Assembly (NCBI GenBank): GCA_964017065.1
Contig: OZ024791.1
Location: 5,074,547 to 5,138,546, forward strand
Direction of reading: 5' to 3'
DNA length: 64,000 nt
Source of the DNA: Haliclona indistincta
Lineage: Eukaryota > Porifera > Demospongiae > Haplosclerida > Chalinidae
The position numbers and the translations under genes were made by a program. This document shows positions 11,005-23,200 of the stretch, piece by piece. Under the pieces are notes generated by a model. It was not told the DNA's origin, did no database searches, and saw nothing but the letters and a program-made list of their open reading frames with translations. Each line of letters opens with the position of its first letter. Positions within the stretch are counted from its first letter, which is position 1.

Positions 11005-12821
11005 TCACTTGACTCTTGTAAACACTATATCATACATTAGTCCAGGAATAATGAATGACTCTGCCATAGCATTTGGCTTCTTGGTAAAGTACACATATTC
11101 CCCAACAAAACCGCCAGAGAGTGTAGCACATGTGTGTGGTGTGCCGTGTACAGTGAGCTGAAATGTGTCTCCATTCAGCCATTTCATATTGACAGGTGTA
11201 GCCATGCCAGGAATAGTAGCACTTAGTGAAATGAAGTCAGTCTTTACATTGACTAATCCCTGTATAAACAAACTTAAAATAGTTCAGAGAGTTAGGTAAT
11301 ACACTTCACCGGTACAGCGGGATTAGAATACACTCCCGTGTAGTTTTGAGGCCAGTCTGGTCCTGGGTTGTATGGCTGATAGTACTGCAGAGTATGTGCC
11401 ATTTGTGGGAAGATGGTTTGTGCCATAGTAAATAGATCTGTGAAGGAGCTACAACCACAGCTTTGCAACAGAATGAAACCAGTCTTGATTTCAGGCTGCA
11501 CAGTAATACAGGTAAGATGAGGCAGTGAGTAATTTTGAGCTCACAGCAAAAGCAATCTCCGAGAGATATCCATTAATAGCACCTCCCTTAGTTCTCAGAG
11601 AGTAGTTATGAGATGGCAGTATTTCCCATGGATAACCATAGCCAGTGCCATCAAAGTAAGTATAGGCAGGCTGCATCCATTCTCTGATTGTCTCTCCATC
11701 AATCAGCTGCGCACAATGCAACTATGTTGAAAGTGACATTGGCATGGAAATACCTGTTTAGTGTTAGGTATGAACGGGTCTCTGTCCCTAAATACCAGCT
11801 TAAGCAGCTCGGCAAGATCAGCCACTGATGAGTACATCTGTCCAGCTGGTGCCTCCCATCCAATATCAATAAGCTCTACAGAAGACAGTTAAACACAGGC
11901 CGCAATACTACATCTACAATTTTTACTTGCAATGGTTCCATCTAGATTATAGCCTGTTGCTAGAATTTTCTTTACATCATCAGTAAAGTCTACACCAGTT
12001 GACTTCAATTCCAGTGGTCCAATGATCTGCTTCTGAAGAAGATACTCCCAGTCTGTCCCACTAGCTTTAGCCAGAGCTCTTCCAAGAGCTCCAAATCCCA
12101 TGTTTGAGTAGCTTGGTGACTGTCCGGGAGGTGATATCAGCTTTAGCTTCTTAATGTTCTCATAGAGCTCAGCATAAGGTGTGCTACACCCATTGATAAA
12201 TATATCCTTACACGGAGTCTCTCTTGGGAGGCCTGCCATGTGGCTAGCTAGCTGCCTCAGTGTGAAGTTTCTGGTGGTCTGGAATGGATTCTGTATCTGG
12301 AACTCAGGCAGGTGCTTGGTAAGTTCATCATTCAAGCTGAGAATATTTTGATCACGAGCTATCAGCATCATCAGTGATGTGAAGACCTTAGAAATGGAAC
12401 CGATCCTGAATGCAGTCTGCTCTCCTGGAGGTGATGTGTCTAGAAAAAATATGTCATAAAATTCCCATAAGATAGATGTTTGTCAAGGCTCACTTTGTTT
12501 GTTGGTTTGTCCAAATCCTTTCATCCATATCAAGGTCTGGTTATACACTACACCAAGAGCTACTCCTCCTGGAGACTCCGTCTCTTGAAGCAGCTTAGTG
12601 ATGTTGGCAGCCAAATTATCCAAAAATGGCTGCATTTGTTCAAGGACAGTGTTCTCGGAAACAGTAGGAAATGGATAGTCAGGGCATTGAGTCACTGGAT
12701 CAGATAGTCCTGGTGTCGCTGACATCCATGGAGGAGTGAATCTCGACCCGACCGCCAGCCCACAGCACGCTAGGAGACAAACCAACAGCTTCATGACCAT
12801 CACTGATCGAGCCCTGCCCAT
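11005..12821 (-). CDS. Secreted serine beta-lactamase-like (class C/LACTB-type) protein
   Basis: This is a gene of about six exons. Exon 1 (about 12490-12821) begins MGRARSVMVMKLLVCLLACC, a signal peptide, followed by PGGVALGVVYNQTLIWMKGF, the first strands of the beta-lactamase/PBP fold. The next exon has the active-site SxxK tetrad as FRIGSISKVFTSLMM, then LRQLASHMAGLPRET and the YxN-type motif PSYSNMGFGALGRALA. Later exons carry EAPAGQMYSSVADLA, YGYPWEILPSHNYSLRTKGG (KGG in the place of the usual KTG/HTG triad) and a C-terminal beta-rich extension with NYTGVYSNP. It ends TRVK at 11005. The fold and nucleophile are intact, so it may be an active serine hydrolase or peptidase outside the cell. 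It resembles metazoan LACTB-like proteins, and the substrate is unknown. Its start lies 72 bp from the divergent RSF1-like start. Confidence 0.88.
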
Positions 12822-12893
12822 TTTTAATTGTTGCAGTCCGCGGACAATTGGGCGGGAAATTTGAGGTGGAGTTCAAGAAGTGACCGCCATTGC
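12822..12893. promoter_or_regulatory. Head-to-head promoter, lactamase-like / RSF1-like
   Basis: The divergent start codons at 12821 (-) and 12894 (+) are separated by 72 bp. The segment contains CCGCGGACAATTGGGCGGGAA, with an E2F-like GGGCGGGAA core. A shared core promoter is inferred from the spacing. Confidence 0.5.
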
Positions 12894-15800
12894 ATGGCAG
12901 ACTCTGCTGTCACTGAGTGCGAGAGTACACATGAACTGCCTCGCCCATCTTCCTACCACGAGTTTGCTGACATTTTTTCGTTTCTCCAGCACTTTGGAAG
13001 TGAGCTGAATTTACCTAGCTTGTCACTGAGCAGCCTTGAGCAGTTCTTTATCCGAGGTCAGTCACCTCTAGCACGAGAACAGTATATTAAAGATGATTAG
13101 CGTTGTATGCACACTTGTGCAACTCACAGTTACTTAATTATTGTAAATCTGCATCGGCGAAGGGGTGGAATTCTAACTAATGCCCACTTCACACACACGT
13201 GGAGACACAGTTTGATTTCCTCTTCCAGGTGATGTCAGTAATATCAAAGATAGTGTAACAAGCATTCATTTTACACTGGTAAAGAAAATCCGTAGAACAG
13301 CTACTCATGAAAACTGGTCTTATATTGCCATCAAGGTAGCATAAAAAAGCTTCATAATGTCACAATGTGCTTACTGTACGTACGTATGTGTGCATTTAGT
13401 TTGCCTACTCAAAAGGAGTTGTGGGTGTCGATTCAGATTATGATGACCTCACCCTTCACGAGCGTGTAAAACTGATGCAGGTGATCATTATTATACACTA
13501 ATAATGTTGTGTTTCACTCACTCACCTCATTCTGCATGCGTGCACTAGTTACTATGCGAGGCTCAGTTTGAACGTAACTACGAGTTCAAGAATAACATTT
13601 TCAAATATGCTGATGATTATAAGTGGAGAGACAGTCCTATTGGACTAGACAAACTAGGCTGTCGATACTGGCTGCTACAGGTTTGACCTCTTTTTGTCAG
13701 TAGTGAATGATTTATAGTATTTTACCTTCTATAGGACAATTCTCATGACATTAGGTTATACACAGAGGATCGGTATACTGAACATCCTTATGCTATTCCT
13801 GTGTGGACTCTAATCTGCAGGTTGGGAATATGATTGCTCATAGAGGATGACGTGATCTTTGTGTATTTGCAGTTCAGAGGAAGAGTTATGTAAAGTGATT
13901 GAGTCTTTGAAGAAAAAACAAAATGCTGCTACAAGTGTCAGCAATAATAAAAAGAATAGCTCAGAAGAAGACTGCAGTGATGAAACATCACAAGCTAGCA
14001 CGCCACCAGGAAAGATGAAGCAAAGGAAGAGAGCGAAACCTGTAGATGTGATCGGTTGCATGCAGTGTTTGAAAGACACTAATCATACCAAGGTATCATA
14101 CTAGGTAGTCTCTAGTCCTGGCTCTTTGCTAAGTGTCATGTATAATTATGTGTTAATTTGTTGGACGTGACCAATTGCTTAAAGCAATCATATTAGGGTC
14201 ACCTGATATTATTGTGGGAAGAGTGTGTTAACTTCCCCTCATTTTTACCACTAGATGCTGTTGTGTGATGGCTGTGATGCTGAGTGTCACATGTACTGTC
14301 AGTATCCTGTAGTATGGAGTGTGCCCAAGGAGGACTGGTTCTGTCCTAACTGCAGACAGGTAGTCGTCAGCCATCTTTGCTTGCACACACCCACTCACAC
14401 AACATGCGAGTTGTTTCCCATTCCTTGTCATCTATTCTAGCTGTCACCATGGTAATAGCAGCCTGCTGCTCTATACAAGGTGTGGAATGTAGTGGCGGTG
14501 TAAAATGAACCCCTCCTCATGGTAAACAATACCATGACAATATCACTGTGGATCAGGACACTCTGCAACTTTCCTCATGTACCATAGACGGTAGATTGTG
14601 TCTCAAGGAATTCCTTCATATATCCTTCAGATTGTTGGTTCTAGCAGTAAGCTGAGCTGGGTTATTTGACTCTAGGCATGTCTTCCTTCGGTCTCCCGTC
14701 TGTGCATCACTTGAGGCGCTGTTACCCGATCACCTTCTCACGATCCTTTGGTTACTGATTACAACACTACCTTGTACACACACACGTACCTGGACACACA
14801 CTCTCATACACAACACCATTGTCCTGGCGCACATACTCGGCACATGCAGATAGAGAAATAGTAAATCTATTTTGCTGCAAATTTTTGGCTGTGAAAGTTA
14901 TTAACAGGTCTTTTTTTACGGAAGGATGGTAATTGGAATAACCTATAAATCTCAAGAATTATATGATAGATATTTTAGTATTCTCTGTGTTATCATGTAG
15001 TCTTAACTTAAGTCTGTGATATTCTGAAAATATTGGATGTTGGTTTTTGCTGAGAAAGTTTTTTAGCTCTTGCACTGTGTCCATTATTATTCATAGTTTA
15101 AACCAGTGCAAAGGATAATATTCTAGCCACAAAGATACAGCTGTTATCAAAGAGCTGGTGATTATCTTGTAAACACTTTGAGCAGTTTTGATAGGTCACT
15201 TTGTTGCCACAACAGAACATTCCAGCTCTCCCACATACTGGGGTTTGGAAATTGTAAAAATCACAATTTCAAGTAGCTCTAAAACAATATGCTCATGACT
15301 TGCTCTAGGACTATCTTGTTTTGATAACCTTCAAGCAATATGGTAATAGGTGTCTTATTACTAAGCAGAGTCATGATCGTTGTAACTAGATATGCTTCAT
15401 GTTGCATAATGTTTGTTTGTATTCTACACACTAGCATTCCACTTCATCCCTATCATCAGCCTCCTCCCACTATCACTTCACTATCAACTCTATCACTTCA
15501 CTCTCAACTCACTTCAACTCTATCACTTCACTCTCAACTCTATCACTTCACTCTCAACTCTATCACTTCACTCTCAACTCTATCACTTCACTATCAACTC
15601 TATCACTTCACTCAACTCACTTCAACTCTATCACTTCACTCTCAACTCTATCACTTCACTCTCAACTCTATCACTTCACTATCAACTCTATCACTTCACT
15701 CAACTCACTTCAACTCTATCACTTCACTCTCAACTCTATTCTTTTCCTCAGTCTCAATTGATCACAGCATTGGAGGAGACATATTCTTCATTGCTAGCAG

Positions 15801-17476
15801 CAAAAGAAACGCGTCAGAGAGATCTGGAACTTGAGCATCGAAGAATGAAAAGGTACAGAGCTACTTCTTGCAAAATTCTTATCGTTTTACGCCCTATTCT
15901 CTCTTCCAACTCTTCTCCTCCCCCATGCCAGCCTTGCTCGTGGTGGAATGCTTCTGCAGAACATTATAGTAAGTTTCTTAATTAGAACAACATGTAGGAG
16001 TGAGATTTGAAATTCCTTTTGTGTTAAGCCAACCATTAATTCAGGCATGCATGTTAGACTTATGTACTTGGGTGGTTTGGCAGGAAAGAATTGCACCTGG
16101 CTTCCTAGAACACATACTGCCAGTAGTAGCTTGGTTGATCATTATGATGCTATGGTTACTAATGACTCCCTCTCACCTTTGATATGAACCACTGCGTGTT
16201 TGTGCAACTGTATGTTCACACATGTGTGTGTGTGAGGACATATTATGTATAGAGACCTAGTCATAGCATTACCAGCTGTCACTCGTCCTATGACATTAAC
16301 TATGACCTCGCGAGAAGCTGCAATGTCACTAATATTGGTAAAAGTTGCATACTTCTCTTTTTCTTCAGTTGTGTTTCTTGTGTAGTCCAGCTCCGCTGTA
16401 CTTAGGAAATACTTTGTTGGAATGTACACAAACATTTCACTATAACTCTTTCTACTACGCAAGCACGTCTATGCATCATTTAACCCGCAAACTCTACAGT
16501 TATGGATAAAATTTGAACTGGTATAATTTAGTCAGAGCCTTGTAAGGTGTAAGAGGTGATATATTTACACTATAGGCTATTAAGTATTTATATGTTGGCG
16601 GATCGTGTTAAACTGTTGACTGTAACTAGTATCACATTACAATGAAGTGTGCTGTGATCTAATTCAATGGATCGTTGGTGCATTCCAGTCATGCACTTGT
16701 CATCTTCCTCACAGATCGACTCTACCACTGAGAGAAGATCGTCCCGTGAGCGCAAGAATGTGAATTATGCTGAGCTCAACGAACCTCACATACCGCAGCT
16801 CGGTAGACGAGATATCATCTATTATCACCAGCATAGGACAAGGCAGTCACGTTTGGAGGAAGAGGAGGAAGAAAGAAGAAAAGAGGAAGATAGGAAAAAA
16901 ATTGAAGAAGCTGAAAGAATGAAAAGAGAGGAAGAGGATAAAACATGCAAGTTGCTCGTGACTACGGAGTACAAAGGTGATAGTTCGGACTGGAAAGAAA
17001 GGCGGAATGACTCGCCAAGTTATGAGGAAAATGAAGGAAGAGAGGATGAGGTGAGGAAGTTGGTTTGCAGGATATCAATTCCTCGGATCAAGAAGCCCTT
17101 ATGTCAACAGACAGAGTTGAAGCCACATATTAGCACTGAAGGCCGGCCTTCACTGGAGTACCCAGCCCATGAAGCCTTGCTTCCTCCTCCTCTTCCACCT
17201 TTATCCCCTCCCCCATCCACCCAAGAGGACAGGCTAAGTATGACTCAAACAACGTTGCTGTCCACCTGCACAAGAATCAGTGAACTTGCTCCAAGCTTCA
17301 CTTCCTGTTCTAGTGGAAGCTTGTGTTGTGGTCTGGAATGCAATGCTGAAAAATCCAACTCATGCCAGACCGACTCTGCTCAAACTGTGCATAGGCATCA
17401 GATCACCAAAGGACCATCAGAGGATCAGAGTGATCCAGTTAACAATACTACTAATGACGATAACACTATTTTTTAG
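12894..17476 (+). CDS. RSF1: RSF1-like chromatin-remodelling factor (WHIM/DDT-like region plus PHD finger)
   Basis: The start MADSAVTECESTHELPRPSS was chosen by similarity of what follows: FADIFSFLQHFGSELNLPSL is the N-terminal block of RSF1. Exons continue at about 13229-13335 (HFTLVKKIRRTATHENWSYI), 13401-13480, 13550-13681 (LLCEAQFERNYEFKNNIFKY and IGLDKLGCRYWLLQ), 13735-13819 and 13873-14092 (acidic/Lys-rich linker). The PHD finger is split between exons: VIGCMQCLKDTNHTK, then MLLCDGCDAECHMYCQYP and EDWFCPNCRQ (about 14255-14361), with the C4HC3 ligands present. After a 1.39-kb intron come LITALEETYSSLLAAKETRQ (15752-15852) and an exon (about 16714-17476) with ERRSSRERKNVNYAELNEP and a Glu/Arg-rich coiled coil. 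RSF1 partners ISWI/SNF2H in nucleosome spacing. Exons between 15853 and 16713 are unresolved, and the protein is shorter than vertebrate RSF1. Confidence 0.82.
15460..15748 (+). repeat. 20-bp minisatellite ending at an RSF1 splice acceptor
   Basis: Tandem copies of a unit close to CTCTATCACTTCACTCTCAA (about 14 copies, with shortened variants CACTTCAACT) fill the 3' end of an intron. Larger blocks containing TCACTCAACTCACTTCAACT recur at about 15500, 15610 and 15700, showing a higher-order pattern. The array is pyrimidine-rich on the sense strand and ends in TTTTCCTCAG, the acceptor of the next exon. Confidence 0.9.
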
Positions 17477-18441
17477 GACGGAATAGTTATGATAAATTAT
17501 TTGTAAAGTGCTCGAGTTTTTAGTATAATTTATTTATGATCCATACAGATGCTAAACACCTCATTCACAATCTTTAGCACAATTAAAATGGTATCTTGTA
17601 ACTCATCCCATGGACAGATACCCTTTTAGCACTTTGAATAGCACGGTTGTTAGCCATGTTTAACAGCTATGCGTCCACCAATAGCAGCTATGTTCTAAAA
17701 CTGTCTCAGTACCAGGTGTCACATGGTTGACTGCAAAGGATCCATCTGTAAAATAATTATGTTTAAAGTAATCAACCAATATATAACACAACATACAGGT
17801 TAAGTTCCTGTGGTCATTTCCTTCGATGCGATGAGGTGCTCGTCTGCAATAGGGGAAGCTTGGACTCAGGCACACACCACAAGACCGCTTGTGCCAGGAC
17901 TTCTATTCAGAGCGTGTTTGTTTCCTGAGGACAGCTGGTGGACATTAATAAACACTGGTTATTAACAGCACTACCTGTGCACACACAACAACAACATATT
18001 TATTGTGTGCTGCATCATCGCATGTAGTGGTACAAGCACGTTCTAAGGAGAAGGACACCATTGCAGGAAGAGGTCATAACAGTGTGATGGTGTTCACAGC
18101 TCTCATCTCTGCTGTACCGAAAACATACACAGTTAGATCACCAAATGAGGTGAGTCATACTGTACTGCCTACATGCACAATGCAAAATTTGCAATTTTGA
18201 TTGCCCTCGATCGTGGAAAGTTTCATTTTTGATGTTAAATTTTTGTTTCAGAACAAAGTTTTTATTATGATGCAGAAAACACAACATTGCCAATAATAAT
18301 GTTAGGGTTGGTTGTATACACAAAATTAATAATTTTTGTACCTGCGATATCTGCCTGAAAGCTGTGTGAAAGTGATACGATGAAGTGTGAATATTATTTA
18401 AAATGTGCAACAGGAGTGACTACAAAAATTAGACCCTAAAT
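17477..18441. other. Intergenic region between RSF1-like and SoxB genes
   Basis: This 965-bp region is AT-rich between two converging genes. Minus-strand fragments with several cysteines (about 17660-17900, for example CLSPSFPYCRR) have no recognisable family and no clear start. I see no RNA gene and no complete mobile element. Confidence 0.4.
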
Positions 18442-19587
18442 CTATATTAAATGTTGTAACTGTACAGCAGCAGTTGGTGTACTGTCTAGAAGTGATGAGT
18501 CTGTATTTGAAGAGAATCCGGTACTGGGGGGAATGTAGTCAGTGGTGCACTGAGCTGAAGCATTGAGTAGTTTGTACTCAGAGGTGGTGGTGTGTCCTGC
18601 TTCTCCTGCACACACTGCACTGTCATCCTCCAGATAGGTGCTGATCATGCTCCGAATCTCCAGGCTCTCTGCCAGGGAGTCATTGCTGTGCACACTAAGA
18701 GAATCGTCATTTGTCTTTCCGAGAAGAGAGTCTATGCTTTCTACAGGAGAGTTGGTTTTGCCTGGGCTTCCAAGAGCTTCTAATTGGCAGCTGCTGTAAG
18801 ATGGAGGAGGAGGAAGGATGGGCACTCCTGGACTGCTTGTTGCAGAAAACGACTGTGAGTCAGTGTAGGTAGGAACGCATGTCTGCTGTGCTTGAGGATA
18901 CTCTGCTGAGCATGATTGCACTGGGTAGCCAGCCATGGTGGTAGAGGGCAAGGCACTGTTCCACGTGCTCCCGTAGGCTGCAGTAGGTCTTGTTGTGTAG
19001 CCGTTTGGAGCAGGAGGGCAATAACCGGCGCTATAATAACCGTTGGCAGCTGAGGTGTAGTAGTTTGCATACTCTCCCTGCATTGACGGACTGTACTGAG
19101 GAGCTTGACTGCTCCATAGAGGTCTAGTCGGCACCACCTGTCCAGCCGGGACGGGAAAAGAGGTCGGACGTTGCTGGTAGTAGCCGGCATATGGATGGCT
19201 GTCCATCATAAATGGTCTCCTGATAGCTGGCTGGGGCTTCTTTCGCTTCGGCTTGTATTTGTAGTTGGGATGCTTCTTCATGTGTGCCTCACGCAAACGC
19301 TTGGCTTCATCAATGTACGGCCTCTTCTCGTCCTCAGACAGTGCTTTCCATTGGGTACCAAGACGCTTGCTGATCTCGGAGTTATGCATCTTTGGGTTTT
19401 CATCGGCGATCTTTTTTCTCATCTTCCTTGACCAAACCATAAATGCGTTCATTGGTCGCTTGACTTTATCATCGTCCTCTTCTCCGCTTGTATGAGGTGA
19501 ATGGCGGTCCAGCTCCGCTTGCACGAAACCGTACGTGGCAGGATTCATGATATGCATTGCTAAGGTCGTCTGCCGAGGATCTCGCAT
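18442..19587 (-). CDS. SoxB-type HMG-box transcription factor
   Basis: This is a single uninterrupted exon of 381 codons. The HMG box spans about residues 41-119: [20 protein letters not shown], then [20 protein letters not shown] and [20 protein letters not shown], followed by the basic tail [10 protein letters not shown]. The RPMNAFMVW signature and [14 protein letters not shown] place it with SoxB (Sox1/2/3/14/21-like) proteins. Sequence-specific minor-groove binding at ATTGTT-like sites is the family property. The C-terminal half is rich in Tyr, Pro, Ser and Thr ([20 protein letters not shown]), consistent with a transactivation region. The gene is intronless like many SoxB genes. The start at 19587 is the first Met of the open frame. 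In early animals SoxB genes act in larval, epithelial and sensory patterning, but the role here is an inference. Confidence 0.95.
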   Translation of the reverse strand: MRDPRQTTLAMHIMNPATYGFVQAELDRHSPHTSGEEDDDKVKRPMNAFMVWSRKMRKKIADENPKMHNSEISKRLGTQWKALSEDEKRPYIDEAKRLREAHMKKHPNYKYKPKRKKPQPAIRRPFMMDSHPYAGYYQQRPTSFPVPAGQVVPTRPLWSSQAPQYSPSMQGEYANYYTSAANGYYSAGYCPPAPNGYTTRPTAAYGSTWNSALPSTTMAGYPVQSCSAEYPQAQQTCVPTYTDSQSFSATSSPGVPILPPPPSYSSCQLEALGSPGKTNSPVESIDSLLGKTNDDSLSVHSNDSLAESLEIRSMISTYLEDDSAVCAGEAGHTTTSEYKLLNASAQCTTDYIPPSTGFSSNTDSSLLDSTPTAAVQLQHLI

Positions 19588-20253
19588 AGACTGCAGGCCG
19601 GACAGCTCCAGGGCTAGAAGTAGGAGGAGATGGAGTGCTGGAGATATGGATAAATAGCTGGTTGTTGCAGCTGCTGTGGAACATGTGCTTGTACATCGCT
19701 TTTATATGCACGGCTTCTTGCTAATTTACCGGATGTTAATTAACCGTGCAGATTATACATAGCATAGCATGCTTATCAAAACTGTTCAATGTTATTACAG
19801 AGTTGTTTTTGTTGTTTTTCTTTGTTGTTTTTTTTTTTTTTTTTTTTTTTTTTTTTGTGTTGTGTACATTTATTTACCTGTATTATTTTCTTCTTTTTTT
19901 ATTTCTATTATTACACCTTAGTGTAGTTGTGAACATCATTACTTAATAAAAATTATTATAATTGTTTGAAATATTTATTACAGAGTTGGATAAAATAAAA
20001 ATGGAATTAAATCAATGATTAATAAAGTGCAGATTGCAAGTGGAAATTAGTTTGTTTAAATAACCACACGATAACTCAACACTGCAATAATGTACTGAAA
20101 TGGAGAATTTTCAATGTTGGAGAATAAAAAGGTTAAATAATCAACCAACTACAGAACATGTAATATAGGAGGTACAAACAACAATTTTCACACCTAATAA
20201 TGTACTTTATAACATTGAAAAAATGACGACGAGACAAAGAGAACAAAAATAAG
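19588..20253. other. SoxB upstream region with a poly-T tract
   Basis: This region lies between the SoxB start and the stop of the RasGAP gene. It contains an uninterrupted run of 29 T at 19828-19856 and very AT-rich flanks to about 20250. It may hold the SoxB promoter (an AAAAGCGATG-type region near 19695) and the RasGAP 3' UTR. No gene is recognised. Confidence 0.5.
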
Positions 20254-23200
20254 TCATGTTTTTGAAATAGTCGTAGTGGAAAATTGTCTACTCATGGGAC
20301 GCTGGTCTCTTCTCATGAAATATCGACTGAGGAGTAGAAGAGTTCGACGAACATTAAGGACTACCAGACCCTCCATGTCGATCACCTAGAAAGAGAAGGA
20401 GATGTTAAACAACACTTTCAGGATGATAATATGCAAACTAAAATTGAAGTCAAACTCTAAACAAGCTCACTGGTTCTTCTTGATGCTGCATTTCCAGCAA
20501 GTCCTCAAGGTGCAGTTGCTTTTCGAAGATGACCCGCTGTGATCCTGAAAAAAATATTGCATTGAAATAATCTTGAGATAAAGACTAGGAGGTCATTAGC
20601 AACAGCTTATGGGCTCAACTGCAAGCAATGTGACCTGTCAGTCACGCTCCAGTCAGTAGCCTACAGAATCACCTACATTCCAGGACACTCCCAGACACTA
20701 GCCTACACACAGACCCACACACACTCGCCAGCCTCAACTCGGGGTAACTAAATCTCTCTATAGACTGGGGTAGGTAGGTGAGGTGTGTGTGGCGTGCGAT
20801 GAGGAAGTTGGGAATGAGGATGTCCTCCCACCAGTTTAAGTTCAATTTGTCACACCAATCTCCAACTCTGCTACCCACATCAAAGCATTCTTTAGCTACA
20901 TCAAAGCTAGAAACATGATATATTTTAGCAATTACTTACAGGCTGAAACACAATCTATCAACACATTCAATCAACCAACAACTCAATAATATTTCTTGCC
21001 AAAGCCTTGCACGAGCACGTAGCACACACACACAAATAAACAAATAAAAACCGCAAAGCGAACACATTCCACTGGCATGCTGATACTCCCACCACTCATT
21101 GCTGTCAAGGTTTAGAGTTACTATAAATCAAAACACATCAAATGCACTGCTTTTGGTGTGAATTTCAAGAAATAAACATTAATGCAAACATTGATGATTG
21201 ACCAATCAAATAAAAGTGTTGATACCGATTATCAGCAGTGGGATGTGGGCAAATTAATAACTGGGAATTAACCTACACAGCGTTGCCCTAGACAACGGCA
21301 ACATATGCAATGGTGAGATCACCTGACACGACCGAGAAGTCTAAAAACCACAATTTGTCCACAACCGGGCGACCAGCAATCATGCAATCATTAGCAACCA
21401 GTGACGACAAGTGAGTCTAGCTAAGCAACGCTGACACACGATCTGCCCAGTAGACATACCCAATAAGGGATTGAGACCACACACTAGAGAACTCGCTCAC
21501 ACAACAACCTTGGTTGCTATTACTTAACACCTACCACCTCCTCCACCTCCAGTTCAATTCATGCTCTTCTTCCACCCTCCTACTCTCAAATGCTTCTTCC
21601 TTTAAGCCTCTTATCCTCCTTACATTCTCCTTCCTCTCCCCTCCTCTTAACCACCAAGTCTCTTCCACAAAGTGAGCAATGAATGACATAAAACAATCTT
21701 AGTCTATTGTGTGATGGAAATTAAAAGGTGTGTGCAAGACTGCAAGTCAGTCCAGTCTGAATCTTTGAATGTATGGTCACAATGAAAAGTGTGCAGTTAA
21801 TTAAATTTATGACAATTTGCCACCAATCATCCAATTTGACCACCACAAAGACATACATTCAAAAACTTAAAATTGATGATGTGGGTCTTTACTCTGACGA
21901 TGTCATCAGCCACCAATTTTCCAGCCCATAGACGTCTTCTTACTTTCTCTATTAAACTTCCATTCCTTCAGTCAACATGTTACCTTGCAGGCTTTGTCAT
22001 TTGTGCTAACAGCTTTTAAACAAGTTTGTCATTGGAGAAAACGTTGGGTCACTGGATACACCAATCAACACACAAGTACTCCTCCAGGTCAGCCTCAATG
22101 AACAGCAGGCAAACACAAGCTCCAACTAACATACAAACACACAATCCACTACCCATCACACGTACACATCCTCCCACTGATTCACTCAGTCCGGCTTATG
22201 TATGCACAATACCGCCATGCCGCACCAGACCAGAGATCCGAAACCGCCCCCCACATCTAATATTATTTTACTGCTTACTCACAATTCCAATGTTATCTAT
22301 ACCATAATACCAAAACGACCCAAACTAGGTGCTTTCTCATGATCGTACGGACCATTTTTTGAACTCGGCTAATAACTACCAAGCACCCACAATATGAAGA
22401 AATCGGTAGGTCTATCATCTTCCACTGCCTTCTCTACCTGCCCTCGTGACAAAGGAATGGAGGTGGCTCACAGCCGAGACCAGTCAAAACTATATAATTC
22501 CCAGCCACCCACATACCACAATCTTCCCACATAATACATGTCTTTGTTATAGGCTGACCAAGATCGCTCTACCTCAGACGCAGACATACATGTATACCAA
22601 GGCACACACACACACACACATAGGCACGTGTACAATGAGAGAGACTAGTACTACTAGTGAAGTAGTGATACGAAAACCTTCCTTGTGGGCACGAAGACAA
22701 TTGATGTGATTGTACACTGACCAGAATAGTTAGTAATTTTGGTCTCGGAGTTTATCAAAATAGTCCAAATTTAGTACACATGGTCTCGATATCAAGAACA
22801 CACACAGACACGGACACAGACACACACCTCTCTGAAGTATATTGACACTGTAGATGCCAGGTTCATCACAAGATATAGAATACACTATCATTCCTCTTCT
22901 GCACAAGAGAAAGAAAAGAAATTATGTACGATTGAAAATTGTTTTCAAAAGTTCAACCTGTGCAAAGGAATTCCCGGAGTGTCCTGAATGACTCCATCCT
23001 TCTCGAGTTGAGAGTGCGAGAACTTATGAGCTCCTCTTGACTTTTTGAACATGTAGCCACCTTGAGGTTGCTATGGGGATGAAGACAAAGGCTCAACATC
23101 ACTTAACAGTGAAAGGAGGCAACGTCAACAATCTCTATACAGCTATAGCACTTACCACTTCTCCTACTTTAGCCCTCACAGCATCAAGATAAGCTGAACA

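Noticed and set aside
15340..15985. Plus-strand frames of 164-190 codons rich in HFTLNSITS
   Set aside because: They are translation of the 20-bp intronic minisatellite.
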